NCBI GenBank assembly: GCA_947471365.1
Contig: CANIWQ010000001.1
Location: forward strand, 19,390-83,389
DNA length: 64,000 bases
Direction of reading: 5' to 3'
Origin: Gemmatimonadota bacterium
GTDB taxonomy: Bacteria; Gemmatimonadota; Gemmatimonadetes; Gemmatimonadales; Gemmatimonadaceae
This document shows, in pieces, positions 8,599 to 20,474 of the stretch (its first letter is position 1; each line of letters opens with the position of its first letter). The position numbers and the translations under genes were made by a program. The notes below the pieces were generated by a model. It worked only from the letters and a program-made list of their open reading frames with translations, did not search any database and was not told where the DNA came from.

Positions 8599-9186
8599 GT
8601 GATCGTCCTCGGCATTGACCCGGGTACGGCGGTCACGGGCTACGGCGTGGTGCTCGCAGGAGGCGGCGCGACGGGCGCGGTGTCGGGGGCGCGACTGATT
8701 GAGTGTGGAGTGATTCGCACGAGTGCCCAAGCGCCGCTGCATGAACGGCTCAAGGATATTCACGACGGCGTCACCGAACTCATTGCGCGGCACCAACCCG
8801 ACGCGCTCGCGGTTGAAGATGTGTTCTACGCCCGCAACGTGCGCACCACCCTCGTGCTCGGGCATGCGCGCGGCGTAATTCTCCTGGCCGGTGCGACAGC
8901 CGGGCTGGCCATTCACGAGTATCCGCCATCGGTCATCAAGAAGACGGTGGTCGGCACCGGCGCCGCGACGAAGGAGCAAGTTCAGTTCATGGTCGCCAAG
9001 TTACTGCGCCTCAAGCACGCTCCGCAGCCCGCCGACGCCGCGGACGGCGTGGCCTGCGCGCTCACCTGCGTGCTGGCGTCCGAAGGGCCATTGGCGCGCT
9101 TGCGCCGCGATGCGGCGGCCCTCGCGCCGCTGCGGGCCGCACGACCCGCTACGCATCGCACCGGCGTCACGAGGAGTAAGTCATGA
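8599..9186 (+). CDS. ruvC: Crossover junction endodeoxyribonuclease RuvC
   Basis: RuvC cuts Holliday junctions symmetrically in complex with RuvAB. The start is set at the GTG at 8599, which gives MIVLGIDPGTAVTGYGVV and puts the first catalytic Asp at residue 7. The open frame extends upstream inside yebC but has no fitting start. The acidic tetrad is complete: Asp7, Glu73 (AVEDVFY), Asp146 and Asp149 (DAADGVACAL). The protein has 195 residues; the last 30 (RLRRDAAALAPLRAARP onward) are a basic tail beyond the catalytic core. Its stop overlaps the ruvA start by 4 bases. Confidence 0.95.
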   Translation: MIVLGIDPGTAVTGYGVVLAGGGATGAVSGARLIECGVIRTSAQAPLHERLKDIHDGVTELIARHQPDALAVEDVFYARNVRTTLVLGHARGVILLAGATAGLAIHEYPPSVIKKTVVGTGAATKEQVQFMVAKLLRLKHAPQPADAADGVACALTCVLASEGPLARLRRDAAALAPLRAARPATHRTGVTRSKS

Positions 9187-9791
9187 TCGCCCGCTTGCAC
9201 GGCACGCTCGTCGCCAAAGACATGGACCGGATTCAAATCCTGACTTCGGGCGGCGTGGGCTACGAACTGCACATCCCGATTGGCGTGCTCGAGTCGTTGC
9301 CACGCGTCGGCGAGACTGTATCGCTCCACACCGCACTCATCGTAAAAGAGGACGGGTGGCAGCTCTACGGCTTTTCCACCCCCGAAGACCGCGCGCTGTT
9401 CTACACGTTGCGTAGCGCGAGCGGCGTCGGCCCTGCGCTCGCTCTGGGGCTCATCTCCGCGCTCGGCAGTGCGCGCGTGGTGCGCGCCATTCGCGACCGC
9501 GACTTTGCCACGCTCAGCGGTGTGCCGCGCGTTGGCAAGAAAACCGCCGAGCGCCTCTGCGTGGAACTCGGTGACAAGATGAAGGAGTTCGCCGCCGACG
9601 TCTCGGGCAGCGCGCCGGGAGGCACGCCGGGAGCCGACTCCGGCGCGGCCGACGCCGTGCGTGCGCTCGTGGCCCTCGGCTACAACGCCGCCGACGCCGA
9701 GAAGGCGGTGCAGAAGGCACTCGACGGCGGCAAGCCCGGCGGGACAGCCGATGTGATTCGCGCCGCGCTGGCCGTACTGCAAAAGCGTTAG
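9183..9791 (+). CDS. ruvA: Holliday junction branch migration protein RuvA
   Basis: RuvA binds four-way junctions as a tetramer and loads RuvB. The 202-residue protein has the N-terminal OB-fold domain starting MIARLHGTLVAKD, then two helix-hairpin-helix motifs (SGVGPALALGL and LSGVPRVGKKTAERL). An acidic/Gly-rich linker (SGSAPGGTPGADSGAA) leads to the C-terminal three-helix domain III that contacts RuvB (VRALVALGYNAADAEKAV). The ATG overlaps the ruvC stop (ATGA). ruvB follows after 9 nt. Confidence 0.96.
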   Translation: MIARLHGTLVAKDMDRIQILTSGGVGYELHIPIGVLESLPRVGETVSLHTALIVKEDGWQLYGFSTPEDRALFYTLRSASGVGPALALGLISALGSARVVRAIRDRDFATLSGVPRVGKKTAERLCVELGDKMKEFAADVSGSAPGGTPGADSGAADAVRALVALGYNAADAEKAVQKALDGGKPGGTADVIRAALAVLQKR

Positions 9792-9800
9792 GTTACGATT

Positions 9801-10823
9801 GTGAGCCGCGCCGAAATCACCACTCCAGAAGTCCTCGCCGACGAATCGGTCGTCGAGTTGTCGCTGCGTCCGCAGCGACTGGCCGAATTTATTGGCCAGT
9901 CGAAGGTGAAGGACGCGCTCGACATTGCCATTCAGGCCGCGATGGGGCGGCGTGAGTCGCTCGACCACACGCTCTTTCACGGCCCGCCAGGACTCGGCAA
10001 AACCACGCTCGCTGAGTTGATGGCGCGCGAGTTGGGCGTGAACATCCGCACGACGTCAGGACCCGCGCTCGAAAAGCCCGGCGATTTGGTGGGCACGCTC
10101 ACCAACCTGCGCGCCGGCGACATTCTGTTTATTGACGAAATCCACCGCCTGCGTCCGATCATCGAGGAGTTTTTGTATCCGGCGATGGAGGACTACAAAA
10201 TCGATATCCGCCTGAGCGACGGCCCCAATGCGCAGACGGTGACGATGGCGATTGAAAAGTTCACGCTGGTGGGAGCCACAACGCGGTATGGGCTGCTGAC
10301 CTCCCCAATGCGCGCGCGGTTTGGGCTCACCATGCGACTGGACTTTTACCCCGCCAACGAGATTGAAACAATTGTGCGGCGCACCGGCGAAGTGCTGGGT
10401 GTGGAACTGCACGACGACGGCGCGCACGAAATCGCGGTGCGCTCGCGCGGCACCCCACGCATCGCCAATCGCCTGCTCCGCCGCGTGCGCGACTTTGCGC
10501 AGGTGAAGGCCGACGGTATTATCACGCTCGCCGTGGCGCGCGACGCGCTTGCGCTGCTCGACGTCGACGAGTTTGGCCTCGACGACATGGACACGCGCAT
10601 CCTCCGTACCATCATCGAGAAGTTTGAGGGTGGGCCGGTGGGCGTCACGACAATTGCGGCGGCGATTGGCGAAGACCCCGACACGATCGAGGAAGTGTAC
10701 GAGCCGTTTCTCGTGCAGAACGGCTTGCTGCAACGCACGGCGCGCGGCCGTATGGCCAGCCCGCAAGCGTACCGACACCTCGGCTACACGCCGCCCGAGC
10801 GGGAGCAGGCGACGCTGTTCTAG
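9801..10823 (+). CDS. ruvB: Holliday junction branch migration DNA helicase RuvB
   Basis: RuvB is the AAA+ hexameric motor that drives branch migration. The 340-residue protein has Walker [10 protein letters not shown], Walker [10 protein letters not shown], the sensor-1/arginine-finger region [18 protein letters not shown], and the C-terminal winged helix with [14 protein letters not shown]. It starts at GTG 9801, 9 nt after ruvA. Length and motifs are normal for the family. It ends the recombination operon; the serine hydrolase begins 27 nt later on the same strand. Confidence 0.97.
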   Translation: MSRAEITTPEVLADESVVELSLRPQRLAEFIGQSKVKDALDIAIQAAMGRRESLDHTLFHGPPGLGKTTLAELMARELGVNIRTTSGPALEKPGDLVGTLTNLRAGDILFIDEIHRLRPIIEEFLYPAMEDYKIDIRLSDGPNAQTVTMAIEKFTLVGATTRYGLLTSPMRARFGLTMRLDFYPANEIETIVRRTGEVLGVELHDDGAHEIAVRSRGTPRIANRLLRRVRDFAQVKADGIITLAVARDALALLDVDEFGLDDMDTRILRTIIEKFEGGPVGVTTIAAAIGEDPDTIEEVYEPFLVQNGLLQRTARGRMASPQAYRHLGYTPPEREQATLF

Positions 10824-10850
10824 GGCTCTGCAGGACGGATCCACTCTCAC

Positions 10851-12274
10851 GTGAACAGCCCCATGAACATTTCGATGGCTTTGCGCTGCCCTGCGCTCGT
10901 GCTGCTGTGTGCGCTCCCATATGCGGAGAGCGCGGCGCAGTCACGGCGAGTCCCACTCGGAACAGTTGTGATGGCCCCAGCCGGTCGCGTGGCCGATTCC
11001 ATTCTCACCGCCGCAACGAAACAAGGCTTTGCCGGCGTGGTGCTCGTGCGCCGGAACGGTGAAGTGTTACTGCGCCGCGGCTACGGACTCGCGAATCGCG
11101 CGGCCAGCACGAAGTTCACGCCCGGCACCGTGGTGCAGATTGGCTCCAACACCAAGGACTTCACCAAAGTCGCCGTGTTGCAACTGCGCGACGCCGGCAA
11201 GCTGCGCCTTGTCGATACCATTGGCCGATTCCTCCCCAATGTGCCGGCCGACAAACGCGGCATCTCGGTGCAGCAGTTGCTCTACCATCGCGCGGGTTTT
11301 CCGATTGGCGTTGGGCCAGACTTTGAGCCAATCTCTCGCGGCGAACTGATTGCACGCGCGATGGCCACGCCGCTCAAGTTCGCGCCCGGAAGCGCTGAAC
11401 AATATTCCAACACCGGCTACTCCCTGCTCGCGGCGATCATCGAGATTGTGGCGCAGCAGCCGTACGACGCCTATTTGCAAGAGCACGTCTTTACGCCGGT
11501 CGGCATGGCGAAGACCGGCTTGTTGCTCCCACATTTCTCGCCCGCCGATCTCGCGCACGGCCTCGAAGCCGGCACCGAATTTCCCACGATGCTCGAGCGT
11601 CCGCACGCCTCCGACGGCAGTCACTGGAATCTGCGCGGCAATGGCGGCCTGCTCTCGACGGTGGACGACATGGCGGCCTTCTACGACACGCTCTTCACCA
11701 CCGAGCGCTTGCTCTCGCACGAGATGCGCGCCGAATTCTTTCCCGACGAGCCGGTGGTGCTCGCCGGGTCAGACATGGTGAACTTTTTTCTCTACAACCG
11801 CGAGCCGCAGTCGGGGCTCGTGATGGTGATGGCCTCGAACGTGGCCGAGCATCCCGCGCCGAAGGTGCACCGCGCATTGCTGGCGCAGTACAGCACGGTG
11901 CGCATGGCGGACTCCGGGCCGCGCACGGCGCCGGACGCACCGGCCATCGCACTCCCCGACACTCCGGTGGGGAAGCTCGCCGCGCAGTGGTTGCACGAAA
12001 TGATGGCAGGCGATGTTGTGTCGCTTGGCCAGTTTCTTTCGGAAAAGATGGCGCCGAACGCGCAGGACAATCGGTCGCTCGAGGACCGCGTAAAACTCGC
12101 CCTCTCACGCCGCGTACGACTCGGCACACTGGTGCCGGTGGCGTTTGTGGCCAAGTCCGCCACGGTACTCGAAGTCCGCTGTCGCACCGGCGAGGGCGAC
12201 CCCGCCACGCTCACCTTCGAGATGGAAGCCGCCGCGCCCTTTCGGCTGCTCGGCGTCCGGATGATTGTAGGCGA

Positions 12275-12278
<4 letters not shown>
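10851..12278 (+). CDS. Secreted beta-lactamase-fold serine hydrolase (class C/PBP-like family)
   Basis: The protein has 475 residues from GTG 10851; ATGs at 10863 and 10875 are possible. A signal peptide ends near AESAAQS, so it acts in the periplasm or outside. The catalytic SxxK is SNTK (Ser99, Lys102) and the YxN motif is Tyr185-Ser-Asn187. The third motif (HxG/KTG) normally found before the last strand is not visible: the region reads VVLAGSDMVNFFLYN, shorter than usual. About 135 residues follow the hydrolase domain and resemble the small C-terminal domain seen on many esterase-type members. It could be an esterase, a D-amino-acid peptidase or an inactive relative. Its stop overlaps the queA start. 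Confidence 0.8.
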
Positions 12279-14516
<2,238 letters not shown>

Positions 14517-14518
14517 CC

Positions 14519-14887
14519 ATGCACGCCTTTCTCCCGATCTTTGCTCAGGCCGCCGCCGCTCAGGCTGGCAACAGCGGCATGTACGTGATGCTCGTCCAGT
14601 TCGGGGCGATCTTCGCGATCTTCTATTTCTTGATGATCCGTCCGCAGCAGAAGCAGCGCAAACAGCACGAAGCCGCGCTGCTCGGCCTGCACAAGGGTGA
14701 TGAGATTGTCACCGCCGGCGGACTCGTGGGCGAAGTGGTGCACATCAAGGAAGGGATGAAGGACGGTAACTCCGCCAAAACGCTGGATGACCGCATCACC
14801 ATCCGGACCGGTGAGTCGAAGGTCATTGTCGAGCGCGGCCGCATTGCCAAAGTGCTCGGCTCCAACCCGAGCGAAGCGAAAGACTGA
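14519..14887 (+). CDS. yajC: Sec translocase accessory protein YajC
   Basis: YajC is the small subunit of the SecDF-YajC complex that aids protein export. The start is the ATG at 14519, giving 122 residues. A single membrane segment (MLVQFGAIFAIFYFLMI) is followed by the family motif RPQQKQRKQH and a basic/acidic cytoplasmic domain with GDEIVTAGGLVGEV. secD and secF, which often follow, are absent here; def is next, overlapping by one base (TGATG). Confidence 0.95.
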   Translation: MHAFLPIFAQAAAAQAGNSGMYVMLVQFGAIFAIFYFLMIRPQQKQRKQHEAALLGLHKGDEIVTAGGLVGEVVHIKEGMKDGNSAKTLDDRITIRTGESKVIVERGRIAKVLGSNPSEAKD

Positions 14888-15450
14888 TGCCGTTGCTTGG
14901 CATTCGTGTCCTCGGCGACCCCGTCCTCCGTGAGGAGACGGTGCTGGTCGATGCCATCACGCCCGCGTTGCAGGCGTTGATCGACGATATGTTCGAGACG
15001 ATGCACGCCGCGCGCGGCGTGGGACTCGCCGCGCCGCAGGTGGGGCGCGCGGAACGCGTGGCGGTGATTGAGGTGGATGGCCAGCCGCACGTGCTGATCA
15101 ACCCCGAGATCATCGAACGCGAAGGCACCCTCAAGTGGGAAGAAGGGTGCCTGTCGATTCCCGAGATTTATGGCGACGTCACGCGTAGCAAGCGCGTGGT
15201 GGTGCGTGCGATGAATCGCGATGGCCACACGTTCGAGATTGAAGGGACGGAACTCCTCGGCGTGTGCATGCAGCATGAGATCGATCATTTGCACGGCAAA
15301 CTGTTCATTGATCACCTGAGCTTTCTCAAGCGGCAAAAGGTGATGGCGCTGTGGGACGCCGAGAAGGATCAGTATCCGAACTTCGTGCGCGACATTTCGA
15401 AAGAAGTGCACGATGACGACGATCCCGCGCACGACGACGAGCGGCTCTAG
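14887..15450 (+). CDS. def: Peptide deformylase
   Basis: Def removes the formyl group from nascent protein N-termini. The 187-residue metalloenzyme has all three signatures: GVGLAAPQVG (residues 44-53), EEGCLS with metal ligand Cys88, and QHEIDHLHG with His130, catalytic Glu131 and His134. The C-terminus is Asp-rich (HDDDDPAHDDE). Start and previous stop overlap by one base. fmt follows after one base, so formylation and deformylation are encoded together. Confidence 0.97.
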   Translation: MPLLGIRVLGDPVLREETVLVDAITPALQALIDDMFETMHAARGVGLAAPQVGRAERVAVIEVDGQPHVLINPEIIEREGTLKWEEGCLSIPEIYGDVTRSKRVVVRAMNRDGHTFEIEGTELLGVCMQHEIDHLHGKLFIDHLSFLKRQKVMALWDAEKDQYPNFVRDISKEVHDDDDPAHDDERL

Positions 15451-15451
15451 C

Positions 15452-16381
15452 GTGCGCATCGCCTTCTTCGGTACGCCCGAATTCGCTACGGCCGCGCTCC
15501 GCGCGCTGATCGGCGAGGGGCACGACGTGGTGGTGGTGGTCACGCAGCCCGATCGTCCACGCGGACGCTCGCGCTCGCAACTCGAGCCGTCGCCCGTCAA
15601 GCAGATTGCGCTCGAAGAAGGGATCCCGGTGCTGCAGCCTGAGCGTCCGCGCGGAACTGAGTTTGTAGAAGCCCTGCGCGCCGCCGAGCCCGACGTGAGC
15701 GTCGTAGTGGCCTATGGTCATATTCTGCCGCGCGAGGTGATTGATCTGCCGCCGTTTGGCACCTTCAACATTCACGCGTCGTTGCTCCCGCACTATCGCG
15801 GAGCCGCGCCCATTCAAGCGGCGGTGCGCGACGGCTGCGCAGAGAGCGGCGTGTCGGTGCAGCGGATGGTGGAGCGGCTCGATGCTGGGCCGGTGGTGCT
15901 CGCGCTTACCACACCGATCGCGCCCGAAGAAACGGCGGGCGAACTACAACTGCGCCTCTCCGAGTTGGGCGCGGCGGCGATTGTCGAAGCGCTGGTGTTG
16001 ATCAGCGTGGGGCAGTCCACCGAAACACCGCAGGACGAAGCGGCCGTCACGTACTCGCCGAAGATTGAACGCGAGCACGCGCGCATTCACTGGGACTTGC
16101 CCGCCAATGCCGTGCAGGCGGCGATCCGCGCGTACGACCCCAAGCCTGGCGCATGGACGACGCTGGGAGCGCTCGAAGTGCGCTGCTATGGGGCGAAGGT
16201 GCTTGAAGCGCTCTCGGGGGCTCCTGGGACGGTGCTGGAGGCCGACGGCGAGGGGATCGTGGTCGCGTGTGGAGCGGGCGCGGTGCGGATTAGCGATGTG
16301 CACCCCGCGGGGCGGAAGCGACTCGCCGCGGCGGAGTGGGCGCGCGGGCGTGCTGTGTCGGTGGGGGAGCGGTTGGTGTAA
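15452..16381 (+). CDS. fmt: Methionyl-tRNA formyltransferase
   Basis: Fmt formylates initiator Met-tRNA using 10-formyl-THF. The start is the GTG at 15452 (MRIAFFGTPEFATAALRAL); the open frame extends upstream inside def without a fitting start. The 309-residue protein has GTPEFA for folate binding, and NIHASLLPHYRGAAPIQ with the catalytic Asn and His. The C-terminal OB-like domain begins about residue 205. Length is typical. A very strong hairpin follows 22 nt after the stop. Confidence 0.96.
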   Translation: MRIAFFGTPEFATAALRALIGEGHDVVVVVTQPDRPRGRSRSQLEPSPVKQIALEEGIPVLQPERPRGTEFVEALRAAEPDVSVVVAYGHILPREVIDLPPFGTFNIHASLLPHYRGAAPIQAAVRDGCAESGVSVQRMVERLDAGPVVLALTTPIAPEETAGELQLRLSELGAAAIVEALVLISVGQSTETPQDEAAVTYSPKIEREHARIHWDLPANAVQAAIRAYDPKPGAWTTLGALEVRCYGAKVLEALSGAPGTVLEADGEGIVVACGAGAVRISDVHPAGRKRLAAAEWARGRAVSVGERLV

Positions 16382-16402
16382 CTCACCGCCGCCTGAATCA
16401 AA

Positions 16403-16443
16403 CAAAAGCGCGCCGCCCAGACAAACTGGGCGGCGCGCTTTTG
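16403..16443. terminator. Bidirectional intrinsic terminator between fmt and the Ig-domain lipoprotein gene
   Basis: A perfect 18-bp stem (16403-16420 with 16426-16443) encloses a 5-nt loop ACAAA. Runs of A before and T after give a U-tract in both directions. It lies between two convergent genes. Confidence 0.9.
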
Positions 16444-16459
16444 TTTCGTGACATAGCGG

Positions 16460-18202
16460 TCAGGGAGTGTGATTACTCACGCCGTAGTTTGCCGACAGCG
16501 TAAACGCCAGAGCGCCGAACGAATACGGCCCCGCGCTACTGATGTTCCATGTGACGGTCACGGATTGGAGATTGGTGCCGTTGCCAGCAAATTTCCACGC
16601 CAGTGCTGCCGTGCCGCTCGAAGAAGTGACGGCCGTCGTCGGCGACGAGGTTCCACCAGTGCTCACCGCGAAGGTAAGTGTCACCCCAGACACTGGGAAT
16701 CCGTTGTTGTCAGTGAGCGTAAAGACCACGGTATTGGTCGAGTCAGTGATCAGCTTGCTTGGAGGAGTGGTGATAGCGAGCCTCATACCGATTCCCGGAG
16801 ACACGACGGCGCGGAACTCCACGTCACCAATCCCCGCGGCCGTCGCAATCATTCGCTTGGCGACCGAACTCGGCGGAATCGCATTGCCGGAGTTCGAGCG
16901 GAGCAACCACCTATTTTTTGCGTACCCGAGATTGTCCGTGGTCACCACAGAGTTCACGGACTTGCCGTCGGTGGCATCGCCCGCCTGCGGCGCCCACGTG
17001 ACGGTCGTCCCTTGAATACCAGTATTCGTCGACGGATCATACACCTGCACGACCAACGTATCTGACAGTGTCGTGCCCGTGGTGTCCAGCTGAGTGCCAG
17101 CCGGCTGTCCCGTCGTCGTGCCACGGATAAAGCGAATCCGCGGCTGCGGACGCGCACTCGCCGTGAAGGCGATGGAGCCAAGCGACGGGGCATCCTCGAG
17201 CGAAGCGAAGACCGTATCCGTCAGCACGGATGACGTCAGATTTCCGCCGAGGGTCCAGAGCACCGACGCATTACCGGTGGCATCGGTGGTCGCCGGAGAG
17301 GGCGCAACATATCCGTCAGCGTTTCCAGCACCCTGCGTCCACTTGACCTGGGCGCCGGCCACCGGACTGCCAGCCGCGTCGGTGACGTTCACAATCAGCG
17401 GCTGGACGAGCACGTTGCTTGAGCGACCGATTTGACCATTGCCGCTCACGATTCTGATTCTCGAGGGAAAGCCAGCAGGAATCGCGCTGATCGTCACGGG
17501 GGTAAGTCCAGACACCGTGGCGGTGAGCGTTTGCACACCAAAGTTCGATCCAAGCGTCCATGACGTCGTGGCGACTCCGGTCCCGTCAGTCACCGCGCTT
17601 TCGGGCAACACCGATCCGCCGCCGTTCTGCGCAGCGATGGCAAACCCGACACTGACGCCAACGACACCATTGCCCAAGGCGTCACTGACCCGCACGCTAA
17701 TCGGCGTCGGGAGTTTCGCGCCCGGAATGGCCGACTGACGATCGCCGCCGATCACCGCTAGGTTTTTGGGGCCTCCGGCGACGGCACTCGCAGAAATAAC
17801 AACGCTATCGAGAATCGCCTTTGTGGTCAGAATGGCGGTGAGCTGATTGGCACCAGGGGAGGCCCCGAGCGTCCACAGCGTCACCGCATTGCCAATACTG
17901 TCGGACTGAGCCGTGGGAGCTGACACGCGTCCTCCGCCCAGGCGCACGGCGAAAGTGACGGTTGCACCCCTGACGCCGATGCCATTCGCATCCAACACCC
18001 GAACCGTTACAGGCGTCGGCAAGGCAGACGACACCGCGCCCGTCTGGCTATTTCCGTTGAGCAGCAGCAACCGCACCGCAAGATCCGCGTTCTTCACCTG
18101 CGATGGGCCGGTCGTCGAGTGCTCGATACAACCCAAAGCGGCAAAGACGCCGATGGCGGCGATTATCCGGAATCCCTTCGCGGCGAGATGGCTACGATGC
18201 AT
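16460..18202 (-). CDS. Lipoprotein with five bacterial Ig-like (Big_1-type) domains
   Basis: This 580-residue protein has a signal sequence ending ALGC, so it is probably a lipoprotein. Five tandem domains of about 95-115 residues follow (roughly 40-140, 141-240, 241-347, 348-465, 466-580). Each has the Big_1 pattern of a V-x-V-x-D-A-x-G strand, a G-x-x-V-x-F/W strand, then TD-x-x-G and a W-T-L-G strand. The last two domains are the most divergent. Such proteins are surface or periplasmic adhesins or spacers. The ATG at 18202 is preceded by CAGGAG, a good Shine-Dalgarno; an in-frame GTG one codon upstream is less likely. No partner gene is adjacent. Confidence 0.8.
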   Translation of the reverse strand: MHRSHLAAKGFRIIAAIGVFAALGCIEHSTTGPSQVKNADLAVRLLLLNGNSQTGAVSSALPTPVTVRVLDANGIGVRGATVTFAVRLGGGRVSAPTAQSDSIGNAVTLWTLGASPGANQLTAILTTKAILDSVVISASAVAGGPKNLAVIGGDRQSAIPGAKLPTPISVRVSDALGNGVVGVSVGFAIAAQNGGGSVLPESAVTDGTGVATTSWTLGSNFGVQTLTATVSGLTPVTISAIPAGFPSRIRIVSGNGQIGRSSNVLVQPLIVNVTDAAGSPVAGAQVKWTQGAGNADGYVAPSPATTDATGNASVLWTLGGNLTSSVLTDTVFASLEDAPSLGSIAFTASARPQPRIRFIRGTTTGQPAGTQLDTTGTTLSDTLVVQVYDPSTNTGIQGTTVTWAPQAGDATDGKSVNSVVTTDNLGYAKNRWLLRSNSGNAIPPSSVAKRMIATAAGIGDVEFRAVVSPGIGMRLAITTPPSKLITDSTNTVVFTLTDNNGFPVSGVTLTFAVSTGGTSSPTTAVTSSSGTAALAWKFAGNGTNLQSVTVTWNISSAGPYSFGALAFTLSANYGVSNHTP

Positions 18203-18424
18203 CACGAACTCCTGAATTCAACGATTACCCCGCCCTGCACCATCTAGTCGCAGGTATCGTCATCGACGGGCCGCGGGGGGCAGCACTTAAGGATTCTCCA
18301 TCGTTTGACGTGCGAACGCCAGTTCGGGTCACACTTGGAGGCCCCCGGATAGCGTTGGCGGGTTCCGGATCGGTCTCCCCGGGTCGCCGAAGGACCCTCG
18401 GCGTCGCTATCTTCAGTCCAGCTA

Positions 18425-18435
18425 CTACTTATAGA
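18425..18435 (+). promoter_or_regulatory. CTACTTATAGA element directly upstream of rsmB
   Basis: This is an exact copy of the 11-mer at 6791-6801. Here it ends 2 nt before the ATG, and TATCTT lies further up at 18408-18413. No Shine-Dalgarno is present, so a leaderless or very short leader is possible. Confidence 0.35.
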
Positions 18436-18437
18436 TA

Positions 18438-19769
18438 ATGCCCTCCCCGACCACCCGTTTTCAGGTCACCGACGCCCGTGTCGTCGCCGCCGGCATTCTT
18501 GCCGACCTGCGGCAGCACATGGTGCTGGACGCATCCTTCGACCAGCGCGTCAGCTCCCTCGACCCGCGCGACCGGCGGTGGACCCAGGAACTCGTCTACG
18601 GCACCCTCCGGCGACGCGGCTGGCTCGACCTGCTGCTGAATAACCGGATCAAGGGCGGCATGGCGCGTTTGGACGCGGACCTCACCGACCTCCTGCGACT
18701 CGGTGCCTACCAGCTCCTCTATATGGGAAGCGTCCCCGCCTACGCGGCGATCGCTCAAACCGTAGAACAGGCCAAGGAGCGGCATGGCATTGGCGCCAGC
18801 AAACTCGTGAATGCGGTGCTTCGGCGCCTCGACCGCGAGCGCGACGAACCGGCCCCGGCGCTCCCCGTCGATCCGCTCGACGCACTCGCGCTCACCCATT
18901 CGCATCCGCGCTGGCTCATCGCGCGCTGGGCCGCTCGCTGGGGCGCCGAGTCTACGCAGGCGCTCCTCGACGCGAACAACGCCGAGCCGCCAACAATCGT
19001 GCGCCCCATGCACGTCGTGCGCGAACAGCTCGAGGCGATACTCGAAGCCGCTGGCGTCACCACCACCGACTCGCCGCTGCTGACCGATTCGCTCGTCCTG
19101 CCCGGAGGCACCGCGCTCCGCGAACTGGGCGCATTTCAGCAGGGACAGCTCTTTGTGCAGGACCCGGCCGCCACGCTCGTCACCGAGTACGCGGCCATCC
19201 CTGCTGGCGCCACAGTGGCCGACCTCTGCTCCGCGCCAGGCGGAAAGTCGGTGGAACTCTCGCGACGGGCGAGCGCCGTGTTCAGCGCCGACCTTTCCGT
19301 GAGTCGCCTGCAGCGCCTGCGCGAAACTATTGTGCGGCTCGAACTGACCAACGTCTTCCCTGTCGCGTGCGACGCGCGTCATCCCGCCTTTGCGCCGGTG
19401 GACGCCGTGCTCGTCGACGCCCCCTGCACCGGCACCGGCACCTTCCGCCGGCATCCAGACGCCCGCTGGCGCCTCAAAGTGAGCGACCTCGCCGTGATGG
19501 CCGCAGCGCAACGCTCCATTCTGCGCGCGGCAGCATCGCTCGTAAAACCGGGCGGCCTGCTGGTGTATAGCACTTGCTCGCTCGAACTCGAGGAGAACGA
19601 CGCCCAAGTTGAACTGTTCCTCGGCGAGCATCCGGAGTTTACCCTCGAACCACCGCCCGCGAATGCCGTACCGGCCACCGTGCTCGATGCCGGACGCCTG
19701 CGCGTGCTGCCACAACTTCACGGAACGGACGGCGCCTTTGCCGCCCGCCTTCGTCGCGCCACGAACTAA
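18438..19769 (+). CDS. rsmB: 16S rRNA (cytosine-967-C5)-methyltransferase RsmB
   Basis: The 443-residue protein has an N-terminal NusB-like RNA-binding domain (about residues 10-140) and a SAM-dependent methyltransferase domain from about residue 170. SAM motif I is VADLCSAPGGKS. The two catalytic cysteines are in DAPCTGTGTFRRHPD and YSTCSLELEEND. This is the full RsmB arrangement, so it should methylate C967 of 16S rRNA. It opens a co-directional run with rpe, a thioredoxin-like gene, tsaD and lgt. The ATG at 18438 lacks a Shine-Dalgarno. Confidence 0.93.
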   Translation: MPSPTTRFQVTDARVVAAGILADLRQHMVLDASFDQRVSSLDPRDRRWTQELVYGTLRRRGWLDLLLNNRIKGGMARLDADLTDLLRLGAYQLLYMGSVPAYAAIAQTVEQAKERHGIGASKLVNAVLRRLDRERDEPAPALPVDPLDALALTHSHPRWLIARWAARWGAESTQALLDANNAEPPTIVRPMHVVREQLEAILEAAGVTTTDSPLLTDSLVLPGGTALRELGAFQQGQLFVQDPAATLVTEYAAIPAGATVADLCSAPGGKSVELSRRASAVFSADLSVSRLQRLRETIVRLELTNVFPVACDARHPAFAPVDAVLVDAPCTGTGTFRRHPDARWRLKVSDLAVMAAAQRSILRAAASLVKPGGLLVYSTCSLELEENDAQVELFLGEHPEFTLEPPPANAVPATVLDAGRLRVLPQLHGTDGAFAARLRRATN

Positions 19770-19796
19770 CGCTTTTCACCTCTCGCACTCCGCCCG

Positions 19797-20474
19797 ATGA
19801 GCTCCGCTGCCAAAGTTCGCATCGCACCGTCGCTACTTTCCGCCGATTTCGGCCGCCTCAAGGACGACCTCGCTATGCTCGAGGCCGGCGGCGCCGACTG
19901 GCTCCACGTCGACGTCATGGACGGCGTCTTCGTACCGAATCTCACCTTCGGCGCGAAGGTGATTGAAACGTGCCGCGCGCTCACCACGCTGCCGCTCGAT
20001 GTCCATCTGATGGTGGTCGAACCAGAGAAGTACTTCGACAGCTTCGCCAAAGCCGGCGCGGCGATGCTCACCATTCACGTAGAAACCGCACCGCACCTCC
20101 ACCGCCAGTTGATGCGCATCAAAGAGCTGGGATGCGGCGCCGGCGCGGTGATCAATCCGGCCACGCCTGTGGAATCACTGCGCGATGTCGCCGCTGATCT
20201 CGATCTTCTGCTTGTCATGAGCGTGAACCCGGGCTTTGGCGGTCAGAAATTCATTCCAGGTAGCGTCGAAAAAATCCAACGCGCACGTGCGCTGCTCAAC
20301 GCCGCGGGGAGCCGCGCGCTGCTCGAAGTAGACGGCGGCATCACACGCGACACCATCACCGCCTGCTGGCGCGCCGGTGCCGATACGTTCGTCGCGGGCA
20401 ACGCGGTGTTCTCCGCAAAAGATCCGGCCGCAGAAATCGCGGCCCTCCGCGCGCGCTGCGCGGAGACCGTATGA
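19797..20474 (+). CDS. rpe: Ribulose-phosphate 3-epimerase
   Basis: Rpe interconverts ribulose-5-phosphate and xylulose-5-phosphate in the pentose phosphate pathway. The 225-residue TIM-barrel protein has LLSADFGRL, HVDVMDGVFVPNLTFG with metal ligands His and Asp, DVHLMV, MSVNPGFGGQ and EVDGGI with the second catalytic Asp. It begins 27 nt after rsmB, and its stop overlaps the next start by 4 bases. Confidence 0.97.
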   Translation: MSSAAKVRIAPSLLSADFGRLKDDLAMLEAGGADWLHVDVMDGVFVPNLTFGAKVIETCRALTTLPLDVHLMVVEPEKYFDSFAKAGAAMLTIHVETAPHLHRQLMRIKELGCGAGAVINPATPVESLRDVAADLDLLLVMSVNPGFGGQKFIPGSVEKIQRARALLNAAGSRALLEVDGGITRDTITACWRAGADTFVAGNAVFSAKDPAAEIAALRARCAETV

